Positions 16,506 through 25,353 of a DNA stretch of 64,000 nucleotides are shown piece by piece. Made by a program: the position numbers and the translations under genes. This DNA is from Flavobacterium sp. HJJ. Lineage in GTDB: Bacteria > Bacteroidota > Bacteroidia > Flavobacteriales > Flavobacteriaceae. The notes beneath the pieces were generated by a model. That model was not told the DNA's origin and did not search any database. It was given only the letters and a program-made list of their open reading frames with translations. Numbering within the stretch: the stretch's first letter is position 1; the number at the start of each line of letters is the position of its first letter. The DNA lies in NCBI RefSeq assembly GCF_015351475.1, contig NZ_JADKPR010000019.1:1-64000 (forward strand). Direction: 5' to 3'.

Positions 16506-19367
16506 TTAAGGGTTAATAGTTAATGACGCAAACCATTGCTGGCCTATTGCTCCTGAACCGATTACTTGAATATAATCTTTTCCTCCAATATTAGTCCCTC
16601 CTACCTTAAACAATAATTTATACTGCGGAAGAGCATAATTAACTTGCGCATCAAATACTGTTGCAGATTCAATCATACCGTCTCCAAAAGAAGATTGCCA
16701 TAAATACTCAGAATTCCATCTAACATTCGTATTAAAACCAAAATTTTTAAACAGTCTAGTATTTCCTAAAGATGCTTTTACTCTATGTTTTGGAGTATTA
16801 AAACCCGTAACAAATCCAGGATCTTGAGATTGATCGAAATCCAATTGAGAATAATTATAATTTGCTCCTAATTCAAAATTTTTATAGACTTTTTTAGACA
16901 AACCAATACCAAAACCTAACGAGGAAACATCCGCAGAAGTATTACTGTATACTTGATAAATTCTTCTATCACCTCGTGTCAGGGCTTTTACTGAGCTTAA
17001 TTCATCTAATGGATTAAAAGCAGCATTCACATCTCCATAATACACTCCTGCTACTCTAGAAGTATTCAAGAAATGATTGTACTGATTAAAATATCCATTA
17101 ATATCTACTGAAAAATCATTATTAATAACCGTTCTATATCCCAATTCATAAGCCTTTACTTCTTCAGGACGAACTAATTGTACATTGGCCGCTTGCAATT
17201 TAGCTACAGCAGCAACAACACCTGCTGGAGAAGAGTCCTCACTCAACTTTTTACTAAATTCCTGCACAGAAACCAAAGTGTACGAATTATTATATGCATT
17301 ATTACCATCCATAACAACGGTTGGTGTAGCAGGTTTACCAGTCGCTATGAAAGCAGCCTGCCCTGCAGCACTTACATTCAATGTTTCAGAAAAACGAGAT
17401 AAATTTTCTGGTGCAGAACCAATTAAAGCAAACGGACCTAAATCAAGCCCGATGTACTGATCCTGTGTGGTTGGATTTCTAAAACCTGTCTGGTAAGAAG
17501 CTCTAAAGTTGTGTGCTTTTTTCGCTCCTGCAGAATACACAACAGAAACTCTCGGCGACACATTCCCATCAAAATTCTGACTCTTATCATAACGTATAGA
17601 AGCAACCAGTTTCAAACGATCTTGTAAAAATAATTTCGATCCTTGAGTGTAAACGCCATATTCATTGTAACGAATTGGCCCGTCATAATCAGTAAAAATC
17701 GAACCGCTGGAATTCATTTCATATTGACGCGCAGATCCCCCAACTTGAATTTCGGCAAATTTGAACAGATCCTTAAAATTATAATTAACATCTGAATGAT
17801 AAATTTTGGACTGATCAGTAAATTTAGCCCCTTGCGTTAAATCAGGATTATTTTTTACACTGTTTAATGCAGAAACAAACTCAGGGCTTCCCGGTTCAAA
17901 ACGAGCCCCCCTTGGTGCTGATGGATTATTTGGATCCGTATTTGACACTAAATTCAAACCTGGCGAAACATTCGTGTCGGCAAAAGTTCGCGCATAATTT
18001 GCAGCCTGATTCGCATTAAGTCCCAACACAGCAGACGATAATTGAAATGAGGTCGCATAATCAGTAAACCAGTTAGTATCCGATTTAGCCAATCTTTGAA
18101 CATTCCAGCCTGCAAAACGCATATCGTAAGAATTTCCAGCGTCTTCAGAAGACTGATATGCCCTTGCAAAAAAGTTTTTCCCTTTCACTTCAATTCTAGT
18201 CTGACTCATAAAAAAATCATTCAAAGCATATCTATTTGCTCCTTGATAAATAGTATTCCCAAGACCTAATTTATATTGGAGTATAATCTCAGTATCATTT
18301 GCCCATGGCTTAAAATGCATAGAAAAATCTGCCTTTACACTATTTACTTTATTATCATTTAAGTCTTTTTCACGATATCCTGTTCTGCTTACCTGCCCAA
18401 CATTAGTAATAAAAGTAGTCACTTCATCTCCATAAATATTCAAACCATCATAATTTTGATTTCCATCATGGCCGATAGAACCTCCAGTCACACTTCTTCT
18501 GTCATCAGCTATCCATTCAGTAGCTTTCATGTAATTAAAATTAGCCTTAATTGCAAAATGCTTGGTAAAAGCAGTTGCTGCTCTAATTCCCATATCAAAA
18601 TAATCATTGGTACCCGCAGCATCCTGAGAAGTCTGTCCATACTTTACATAAGAGCTGATTCCTTGATGAATGAACGGACTTTTACTATTCATGAATAAGA
18701 TTCCATTAAATGCATTGGCTCCATACAAAGCAGAAGAAGCACCTGGCAAAAGCTCAACACTCGCCACATCAATATCGGAAAGACCAATTAAGTTACCCAA
18801 AACAAAATTTAACGCAGGTGATGAATTGTCCATACCGTCAACTAACTGCATAAAACGGGTATTCCCTACCGCAGCAAAACCTCTTGTGTTTACAGTTTTA
18901 AAAGAAATACTGCTGGTGTTGAACTGTACTTCTTTTAAATTCTCTAAACCATCGTAGAAGGTTGGAGCAGTAGTGCTTTTTACCTGCTGAATCCCCATTC
19001 TTTCAATAGTCACTGGCGACTGAAGCACTCTTTCCGGCGCTCTCGAAGCGGAAACAACAATCTCGTTTAATTTTGTTTCTTCTGAATTTAATTTTACAAC
19101 GACCTTTTGACTTAATGATTCCGCTGTAACATTGGAAGAGGTGTATCCAACAGCGTTAATTTCAAGAGAAAAAGGAGGCGTTTGTTTAGTAATTAAAACA
19201 AAAGAGCCATCATAATCCGAAACCGCCGCTTCCTTTGTTCCTGCCAAATTAATACTGGCACCCGCTATCGGCTGATTTTTTTCATCCGTAACAACTCCTT
19301 TGATTGAATTTTGTGCAAAAGATATACTGCAAAAGAATAGTGTTAAAAAAAGTAAATACAATCTCAT
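16506..19367 (-). CDS. TonB-dependent outer-membrane receptor
   Basis: A 953-residue receptor. Signal peptide residues 1-18 (LFFCSISFAQ). Residues ~20-105 form a carboxypeptidase-regulatory-like beta-sandwich (IKGVVTDEKNQPIAGASINL). A TonB-box-like ETKLNEIVVSASR lies at ~112-122, then the plug domain (MQLVDGMDNSSPALNF, VELLPGASSALYGANAFNGI), then a beta-barrel ending GSGAIGQQWFASLTINP. The plug pattern fits ordinary rather than SusC-type receptors. It is transcribed with the downstream SGNH lipoprotein. The ligand is unknown. Confidence 0.94.
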   Translation of the reverse strand: MRLYLLFLTLFFCSISFAQNSIKGVVTDEKNQPIAGASINLAGTKEAAVSDYDGSFVLITKQTPPFSLEINAVGYTSSNVTAESLSQKVVVKLNSEETKLNEIVVSASRAPERVLQSPVTIERMGIQQVKSTTAPTFYDGLENLKEVQFNTSSISFKTVNTRGFAAVGNTRFMQLVDGMDNSSPALNFVLGNLIGLSDIDVASVELLPGASSALYGANAFNGILFMNSKSPFIHQGISSYVKYGQTSQDAAGTNDYFDMGIRAATAFTKHFAIKANFNYMKATEWIADDRRSVTGGSIGHDGNQNYDGLNIYGDEVTTFITNVGQVSRTGYREKDLNDNKVNSVKADFSMHFKPWANDTEIILQYKLGLGNTIYQGANRYALNDFFMSQTRIEVKGKNFFARAYQSSEDAGNSYDMRFAGWNVQRLAKSDTNWFTDYATSFQLSSAVLGLNANQAANYARTFADTNVSPGLNLVSNTDPNNPSAPRGARFEPGSPEFVSALNSVKNNPDLTQGAKFTDQSKIYHSDVNYNFKDLFKFAEIQVGGSARQYEMNSSGSIFTDYDGPIRYNEYGVYTQGSKLFLQDRLKLVASIRYDKSQNFDGNVSPRVSVVYSAGAKKAHNFRASYQTGFRNPTTQDQYIGLDLGPFALIGSAPENLSRFSETLNVSAAGQAAFIATGKPATPTVVMDGNNAYNNSYTLVSVQEFSKKLSEDSSPAGVVAAVAKLQAANVQLVRPEEVKAYELGYRTVINNDFSVDINGYFNQYNHFLNTSRVAGVYYGDVNAAFNPLDELSSVKALTRGDRRIYQVYSNTSADVSSLGFGIGLSKKVYKNFELGANYNYSQLDFDQSQDPGFVTGFNTPKHRVKASLGNTRLFKNFGFNTNVRWNSEYLWQSSFGDGMIESATVFDAQVNYALPQYKLLFKVGGTNIGGKDYIQVIGSGAIGQQWFASLTINP

Positions 19368-19669
19368 TTGGCTAATTTTTTTTGGTTAATGAAGCCAAAT
19401 TACGCATATTTTTTAATTATCAATAAAATAAATAAAAAAATTTATTGTTATTTTCATAAAAATACTAATATTAATAACAATATGATATTTTAATAAATTG
19501 CATAATTAATAATAAAATAATAAATTATTCATGATAAATATTATGCATACATAGTAATTTAGCAATTTCTTTAAATTTATCATAAAAAATTACAACGTTT
19601 TCGTAAAAAGTATAGGACAAAAAAAAGCGAGAAATAATTCTCGCTTTTAAAAAAATTTTATATAACTGT
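19368..19669. other. Very AT-rich intergenic region
   Basis: About 300 bp of nearly pure A/T between glmS and the receptor gene. Apart from the glmS terminator (19618-19648) no gene or repeat is visible. It presumably holds the receptor promoter, but no good TAnnTTTG box stands out. Confidence 0.5.
19618..19648 (-). terminator. Intrinsic terminator after glmS
   Basis: On the minus strand AAAAGCGAGAA pairs with TTCTCGCTTTT across a short AT loop, followed by T residues, about 20 bp past the glmS stop. Confidence 0.8.
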
Positions 19670-21517
19670 TTATTCAACTGTAACAGATTTAGCTAAATTT
19701 CTCGGCTGATCCACGTTACATCCTCTCATGACAGCAATATGATACGATAAAAGCTGTAACGGTATAGTTGTTATAAGCGGCGACAATGCGTCAGATGTTT
19801 CAGGAATTTCGATAACATAGTCTGCTAATTCACGAACTTGTTTATCTCCCTTGGTTACAACCGCTATAATCTTACCGCTTCTTGATTTAATCTCCTGAAT
19901 ATTACTCACAATTTTATCATAGTGACCTTGTTTTGGAGCAATAACAATTACTGGCATTAATTCATCAATCAATGCAATAGGACCATGCTTCATTTCTGCA
20001 GCAGGATAACCTTCAGCATGTATATATGAAATCTCTTTAAGTTTTAAAGCTCCTTCAAGTGCAACCGGAAAATTATAACCACGACCAAGGTATAAACAAT
20101 TTGGAGCGTCTTTGAAAACAGCGGCAATTTCTGTTGCTTTAGCATTAGTTTCCAAAGCTTCCTTCACTTTTTCAGGGATAATTTCCAATTCCTGAAGATA
20201 GGTATGAAAATCAGACTGTGTCAAAGTTCCTTTAGCTTTAGCCAAACGCAGAGCAAGCATCGTTAAAACTGTGATTTGAGTAGTAAACGCTTTTGTTGAA
20301 GCGACACCAATTTCTGGCCCAGCGTGAGTATAAGCACCCGCATGAGATTCTCTGGAAATAGAAGAACCCACCACATTACATACTCCAAATACAAACGCGC
20401 CGTGATCTTTTGCTAATTTTATCGCTGCCATTGTATCTGCAGTTTCACCTGATTGTGAAATTGCAATTACAACATCCTTACTGCTTATAATTGGATTTCT
20501 ATATCTGAATTCTGATGCATATTCAACTTCGACAGGGATTCTTGCAAACTCTTCTATAATATATTCGGCAACCAAACCAGCATGCCAAGAAGTACCGCAT
20601 GCAACGATTATAATTCTGTCTGCATTCAAAAATTTCTCAACATTATCTTCTATACCTGCAAGCTGAATTATACCCTCGTTAGCATGTAATCTGCCTCGGT
20701 AAGTATCTTTAATTACACTAGGCTGCTCATAGATTTCCTTTAGCATGAAATGGTCGTAACCACCTTTTTCAATCTGCTCCAAATTCATTTGAAGTTCCTG
20801 AATATAAGGATCAACAATAGAATCATCCTTAATTTTACGAACCTTCATTGGTCTATGTAATCTGATATTAGCCATTTCACCATCCTCAAGATACACGGCA
20901 TTCGAAGTGTATTCAATAAATGGAGAAGCATCAGAAGCGATAAAATATTCACCTTCACCAATTCCAATTGCTAACGGACTTCCAAGTCTGGCAGCAACTA
21001 TCTCATTTGGATTTTTTTTATCAAAAACTGCAATAGCATAAGCCCCTACTACTTGGTTTAATGCTACCTGAACAGCTTTTCCTAATTTTAATTTTTCGTT
21101 TTTCTGAACTTCTTCAATAAGATTAATTAAAACCTCAGAATCCGTATCAGAAGTAAAAGAATAACCTCTTTTTATCAGCTCAACTTTCAAAGGAGCATAA
21201 TTCTCTATAATACCATTATGAATTATCACTAAATCGCCAGAATTAGACACATGAGGATGCGAATTTACATCATTTGGAACCCCATGAGTTGCCCAGCGCG
21301 TATGACCAATACCTATCGATCCTGTTGTAGTAATTTCTTTTTTTACTTTTTCCTCAAGATCAGAAACTTTACCTTTCGTTTTTGACAACTTTACCGACTC
21401 ACCATCGTAAAGCATTACCCCAGCACTATCATAGCCACGGTATTCTAATCTCTTAAGACCTTTTATTACAATAGGATAAGCTTCTCTATAACCGATATAC
21501 CCAACAATTCCACACAT
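19670..21517 (-). CDS. glmS: Glucosamine-fructose-6-phosphate aminotransferase
   Basis: A 615-residue isomerizing glutaminase that makes glucosamine-6-phosphate for peptidoglycan and LPS. Cys2 (MCGIVGYIG) is the glutaminase nucleophile, and GHTRWATHG is also conserved. Two SIS sugar-isomerase domains follow (IVACGTSWHAG, ISQSGETADT, STKAFTTQ), ending with PRNLAKSVTVE. It lies 8 bp after the DUF4270 gene, in the order glgA-like, DUF4270, glmS. There is no sign of a glmS ribozyme in the short upstream gap. Confidence 0.98.
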   Translation of the reverse strand: MCGIVGYIGYREAYPIVIKGLKRLEYRGYDSAGVMLYDGESVKLSKTKGKVSDLEEKVKKEITTTGSIGIGHTRWATHGVPNDVNSHPHVSNSGDLVIIHNGIIENYAPLKVELIKRGYSFTSDTDSEVLINLIEEVQKNEKLKLGKAVQVALNQVVGAYAIAVFDKKNPNEIVAARLGSPLAIGIGEGEYFIASDASPFIEYTSNAVYLEDGEMANIRLHRPMKVRKIKDDSIVDPYIQELQMNLEQIEKGGYDHFMLKEIYEQPSVIKDTYRGRLHANEGIIQLAGIEDNVEKFLNADRIIIVACGTSWHAGLVAEYIIEEFARIPVEVEYASEFRYRNPIISSKDVVIAISQSGETADTMAAIKLAKDHGAFVFGVCNVVGSSISRESHAGAYTHAGPEIGVASTKAFTTQITVLTMLALRLAKAKGTLTQSDFHTYLQELEIIPEKVKEALETNAKATEIAAVFKDAPNCLYLGRGYNFPVALEGALKLKEISYIHAEGYPAAEMKHGPIALIDELMPVIVIAPKQGHYDKIVSNIQEIKSRSGKIIAVVTKGDKQVRELADYVIEIPETSDALSPLITTIPLQLLSYHIAVMRGCNVDQPRNLAKSVTVE

Positions 21518-21525
21518 AGTTATTC

Positions 21526-23127
21526 TTAATTAGTTTTAGTATAATAAATTTCGAGCTTTAATCTTTTATTTTCATCAGTGCTATTGCTTCCATGAAAAAT
21601 AGTACCTAAAGGACTCACAACGGAAGATTCCGGAAAGAAATAAGCATTTTGTTCCTCAGATTTAAGACCCATCCATGTTGCATATACAGGAGCGTCTTTT
21701 ATTTTTTTAAATGCAGCATATGTAATCGCTTGTGCAGTTGAAACACCTAATTTTATATTTGCTTTATCACCTTTTACAAGACCTATAATATAATCCGTAA
21801 TATTACACCTGTATTTTAAGCCACGTTCAGAAGCATCTCTCTCTAAAATTCCTGCAACAAGTATTTTTCGATTGTTTATGTCATACAAAAATATTTTACT
21901 AGGCTCAGCAGCCACATTTTTCATTAGAGTTTGATCGACATAAAAAGTTAAACTGGCGTCGTTAATTAACCATCCTTTTTCCTTAATATAATCTAATTCG
22001 TCTGGTATAGAATTACTTTTGCCAAGTTCTATTTTCCCTGAAGTTCTATTATAAGTTACAACATCAATTGCAGGATTAAACAAATCAATTATAGCCACAC
22101 TTCCTTCCCCCCCTCTTACATAAAGTCTATCTGCTTTTGGACTTGAGTAAGAACTGGCTTCTGTACTAGGTTCATTGTTAAATAAATTTACAGTATTACC
22201 AGTAAGATTTAAAGTAATGGATTTTTCAACAGTTAATGTAAGATCTGCCGCAAGAGCCTTTTCTTTGTACTTTACTACAATAGTCCCTTTTTTGAAATTC
22301 ATTCTAGCTAACACACCTGAAGCATCATTTTTTTCGACGCTAAAATACAATCCTTTGAAATATTGTTCAAATAGAGAGTTACTGGCTAAACTATAATTAT
22401 TTGATGTTTTATCAAACAACAGCTTCTGAAAAAAAGCCTTATCTAAACTTAATCGCATGCCTGGAGCTGTATATGTAGTTGTAGCCGCACTAGTTGCTGT
22501 AGCTGGAACAGGATCAGAATATTCTTTTTCGCTAAATACAAAGTCATTATCTTCATACAATAACGCTCCTTTTTTTTCACTAAAAATGGCATCTTGATTG
22601 GTATAATACAGCTGAGGGTAATTTGTATCATAAATTGGCGCCCCTGGTTCTGTATTTAAGCTCCCAAGCAAAAATTTATTTTCATAAATTTTCAGCTTAA
22701 TCTTTGAAGTTCTATTACCATAAATAGAATCGAGTTTATAGACAGGTCTTCCGTCTGTATTTGTAGTTCCTGCAGCGGTTGTAAAATAAGGAATATAAAG
22801 CGTTACACTTACAATGTCTTGACCTAAATCAGAATTTATTGCTGGATTTTCACTAGACAGCTGAACCTGAGTAGCAAAATTTGCAGTTGTCTGACCAAAT
22901 ACTGTATTATCCAATATACCCAAAGCATTTACAGCTAAATTATTAGAAGCAATTGCACCCGTTTTTTTCCAAGTTGCTTGAACGGTACTAGAATTTTCTT
23001 TAACGATATTAAAATGGTTATTATCAATTAAATCCGACCCAACAGCACTAAATTCTTTATCACAGGAGTTAAAAAGAACAATAAAAAAAAGCAAAGGAAT
23101 TATTTTAAAAACAGAATTTTTAAGCAT
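21526..23127 (-). CDS. DUF4270 lipoprotein
   Basis: A 533-residue protein with a lipobox at FNSC (Cys22) and the start DKEFSAVGSDLI that marks DUF4270 proteins. The rest is beta-rich, with conserved QDIVSVTLYIPYF and C-terminal RLKLEIYYTK. It lies between the glgA-like gene (21 bp) and glmS (8 bp). This neighbourhood recurs in flavobacteria. The function is unknown; a surface or periplasmic role is inferred from the lipid anchor. Confidence 0.88.
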   Translation of the reverse strand: MLKNSVFKIIPLLFFIVLFNSCDKEFSAVGSDLIDNNHFNIVKENSSTVQATWKKTGAIASNNLAVNALGILDNTVFGQTTANFATQVQLSSENPAINSDLGQDIVSVTLYIPYFTTAAGTTNTDGRPVYKLDSIYGNRTSKIKLKIYENKFLLGSLNTEPGAPIYDTNYPQLYYTNQDAIFSEKKGALLYEDNDFVFSEKEYSDPVPATATSAATTTYTAPGMRLSLDKAFFQKLLFDKTSNNYSLASNSLFEQYFKGLYFSVEKNDASGVLARMNFKKGTIVVKYKEKALAADLTLTVEKSITLNLTGNTVNLFNNEPSTEASSYSSPKADRLYVRGGEGSVAIIDLFNPAIDVVTYNRTSGKIELGKSNSIPDELDYIKEKGWLINDASLTFYVDQTLMKNVAAEPSKIFLYDINNRKILVAGILERDASERGLKYRCNITDYIIGLVKGDKANIKLGVSTAQAITYAAFKKIKDAPVYATWMGLKSEEQNAYFFPESSVVSPLGTIFHGSNSTDENKRLKLEIYYTKTN

Positions 23128-23148
23128 ATTTATTCGTAAAAGATTGAT

Positions 23149-23955
23149 TTATAACAACATATCTTGATAAAACTCAGTATAAGCTACTGAAAATTCATCC
23201 TTAAATTTCAAAGGTAAAAAAGGTTTACTTGAAGATTCTATAAATTTTGTTAAACTTGGAGAGAGTCCGTCTGAAGCAATGATAACAGCATCTGAATTAC
23301 GAACAGTAGTTTTCATAATATTTTCATAGTTAGGAACTTCTAATTCGGCTATAGCTTCATCAGGAATACCGTCAAAACGAACTTTATTAATCATTTCAGC
23401 ATCTAATATTCCATCAAAAGACTGACTATATACAGAAGTAACTATTTTAGTATCAGAAAAAAGAGCTTCATTTTTATAAAAATGCTTCATATAAACTGGA
23501 AGCATAGCCGCCATCCAGCCATGAACATGTATAATATCTGGAACCCAATTTAATTTTTTGACAGTTTCAACAACACCTTTAGCAAAAAAAATTGCACGCT
23601 CATCATTATCAGGATACATTACCCCTTCTTCATCTGCAAATGTTGCTTTTCTCTTAAAATACTCTTCGTTATCAATAAAATAAACCTGAATTCTCTCTTT
23701 TGGTATTGAAGCTACTTTTATAATAAGAGGCATGTCCAAATCATTCACCACCAAATTCATCCCGGAAAGCCTGATCACTTCATGTAATTGGTGTCTTCTC
23801 TCGTTAATATTTCCATACCTTGGCATAAAAATTCTAATTTGCCCTCCTTGATCATTAATCATTTTTGGTACGTCGTAAGACATTAATGAAACCTCATTTT
23901 CAGCGAGATAAGGCACAACTTCAGATGATACGTATAATATCCTCTTATCTTTCAT
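23149..23955 (-). CDS. Glycogen/starch synthase-like protein, N-terminal domain only
   Basis: 268 residues matching the GT5 starch-synthase catalytic N-domain: ILYVSSEVVPYLAENEVS, IRIFMPRYGNI, VYFIDNEEYF, PDIIHVHGWMAAMLPVYMK. Full GlgA is ~470-490 residues with a second GT-B domain that binds ADP-glucose; that half is absent, with no remnant downstream. The canonical K-x-G-G-L motif near the N-terminus is replaced by AENEVS. It is therefore probably not an active glycogen synthase. It heads the DUF4270-glmS operon, divergent from panC. Confidence 0.85.
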   Translation of the reverse strand: MKDKRILYVSSEVVPYLAENEVSLMSYDVPKMINDQGGQIRIFMPRYGNINERRHQLHEVIRLSGMNLVVNDLDMPLIIKVASIPKERIQVYFIDNEEYFKRKATFADEEGVMYPDNDERAIFFAKGVVETVKKLNWVPDIIHVHGWMAAMLPVYMKHFYKNEALFSDTKIVTSVYSQSFDGILDAEMINKVRFDGIPDEAIAELEVPNYENIMKTTVRNSDAVIIASDGLSPSLTKFIESSSKPFLPLKFKDEFSVAYTEFYQDMLL

Positions 23956-24031
23956 AATATAAATTGATTAATTATTGGCAATAAAAACCATGCAAAATTA
24001 CAAAAATTTATGCAGTTATGGACTAAAATAT

Positions 24032-24039
24032 TAAGTTTG
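24032..24039 (+). promoter_or_regulatory. -7 box of panC
   Basis: TAAGTTTG matches the Bacteroidetes -7 consensus TAnnTTTG, 23 bp before the panC start codon. No clear TTG lies at the expected -33 distance. Confidence 0.4.
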
Positions 24040-24062
24040 CATCTAATTTAAACAAAACAGCC

Positions 24063-24911
24063 ATGCAGATTTTCGATGGAAAAACAGCTTTAATGGATTA
24101 TTTACGTTCAGTAAAGACTACAGATTCTTCAATTGGATTTGTTCCAACAATGGGTGCTCTGCATAAAGGACATCAGTCGTTAATGAAGCAGTCTGTTCAG
24201 GAAAATGATATAACGGTTGTAAGTATTTTTGTAAATCCAACACAATTTAACAATCCTGAAGATTTAGAAAAATACCCTCGTACTTTAGACGAAGATATTA
24301 TCAAAATTTCTCAAATAAATCCAGATATTATTGTTTTTGCTCCAACAGTCGATGACATATACGAAGGAAAAACGTTATCACAATCTTTTGATTTTGACGG
24401 TTTGGAAAACAAAATGGAAGGAAAATTCAGACCAGGTCATTTTGACGGGGTTGGAACTATTGTAAAACTTCTTTTCGAAATTGTACAGCCCGCAAGAGCC
24501 TATTTTGGGGAAAAAGACTTTCAGCAGGTACAGATTGTCAAAAAAATGGTAGAGAAAAACCATTTACCCGTAACAATTATTGTTTGCCCCATTTTAAGAG
24601 AAACCAACAACTTAGCTATGAGTTCTCGAAATGAACGCTTAACTTTGCAGCAAAGAAATGATGCAGCCGTCATTTACAAAACACTAAAAGAAGCCAAAAA
24701 TAAATTTACAAATACCAGTGCTCAAAAAACAGCACAATGGGTTAAAAATGAGTTCGACAAACATAGAGAATTCACTTTAGAATACTTTGAAATTGCAGAT
24801 GAAGATACTCTTTCTACCTGCATCCGAAAAAATAAAAACAAAAAATACAGAGCGTTTATTGCTGTGTTTATCAACAATGTCCGCTTAATAGACACTATTT
24901 CTTTAAATTAA
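24063..24911 (+). CDS. panC: Pantothenate synthetase
   Basis: 282 residues. It ligates pantoate and beta-alanine, using ATP. Signature regions: FVPTMGALHKGHQSLM (ATP-binding HxGH), FVNPTQFN, RPGHFDGVGTIV, YFGEKDFQQVQIVK and AMSSRNERL. Length is normal. It is followed after 6 bp by panD, whose product supplies the beta-alanine, so the two genes form a pantothenate unit divergent from the glgA-like operon. Confidence 0.98.
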   Translation: MQIFDGKTALMDYLRSVKTTDSSIGFVPTMGALHKGHQSLMKQSVQENDITVVSIFVNPTQFNNPEDLEKYPRTLDEDIIKISQINPDIIVFAPTVDDIYEGKTLSQSFDFDGLENKMEGKFRPGHFDGVGTIVKLLFEIVQPARAYFGEKDFQQVQIVKKMVEKNHLPVTIIVCPILRETNNLAMSSRNERLTLQQRNDAAVIYKTLKEAKNKFTNTSAQKTAQWVKNEFDKHREFTLEYFEIADEDTLSTCIRKNKNKKYRAFIAVFINNVRLIDTISLN

Positions 24912-24917
24912 AATACC

Positions 24918-25268
24918 ATGCATATTCAAGTTGTTAAATCAAAAATTCACCGAGTAAAAGTTACAGGAGCCGACTTAAATTACATCGGAAGTATAACTAT
25001 AGATGAAGCATTATTAGAAGCATCCAACATAATAGAAGGAGAAAAGGTATCGATAGTAAACATTAATAACGGAGAACGTTTTGATACCTATGCGATAGTT
25101 GGAGAAAAAAATTCTGGGATAATCACATTAAACGGTCCTGCTGCACGAAAAGTTCAAAAAGATGACATTATTATCATTATTTCTTACGCAACTTTAGATT
25201 TTGAAGAGGCAAAAACATTTAAGCCATGGATTGTTTTCCCTAATGAAAATGACAACTCTTTAACATAA
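24918..25268 (+). CDS. panD: Aspartate 1-decarboxylase precursor
   Basis: 116 residues. Decarboxylates aspartate to beta-alanine. The self-cleavage site Gly-Ser occurs in LNYIGSITID (Ser26), giving the pyruvoyl group. IVNINNGERFDTY and TLNGPAARKVQKDD are conserved. It lies directly after panC in the same operon. Confidence 0.98.
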   Translation: MHIQVVKSKIHRVKVTGADLNYIGSITIDEALLEASNIIEGEKVSIVNINNGERFDTYAIVGEKNSGIITLNGPAARKVQKDDIIIIISYATLDFEEAKTFKPWIVFPNENDNSLT

Positions 25269-25353
25269 CAGTTTGTCAGTTTCGTCTTTCACGGTATACT
25301 AATAATTGTTTATATTGCGACACTATTTCTTATAGATAACCAATCCCCAACAT

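Noticed and set aside
21518..21525. glmS ribozyme or other riboswitch before glmS
   Set aside because: There are only 8 bp between the DUF4270 stop and glmS, and glmS is internal to an operon; no structured leader is possible there.
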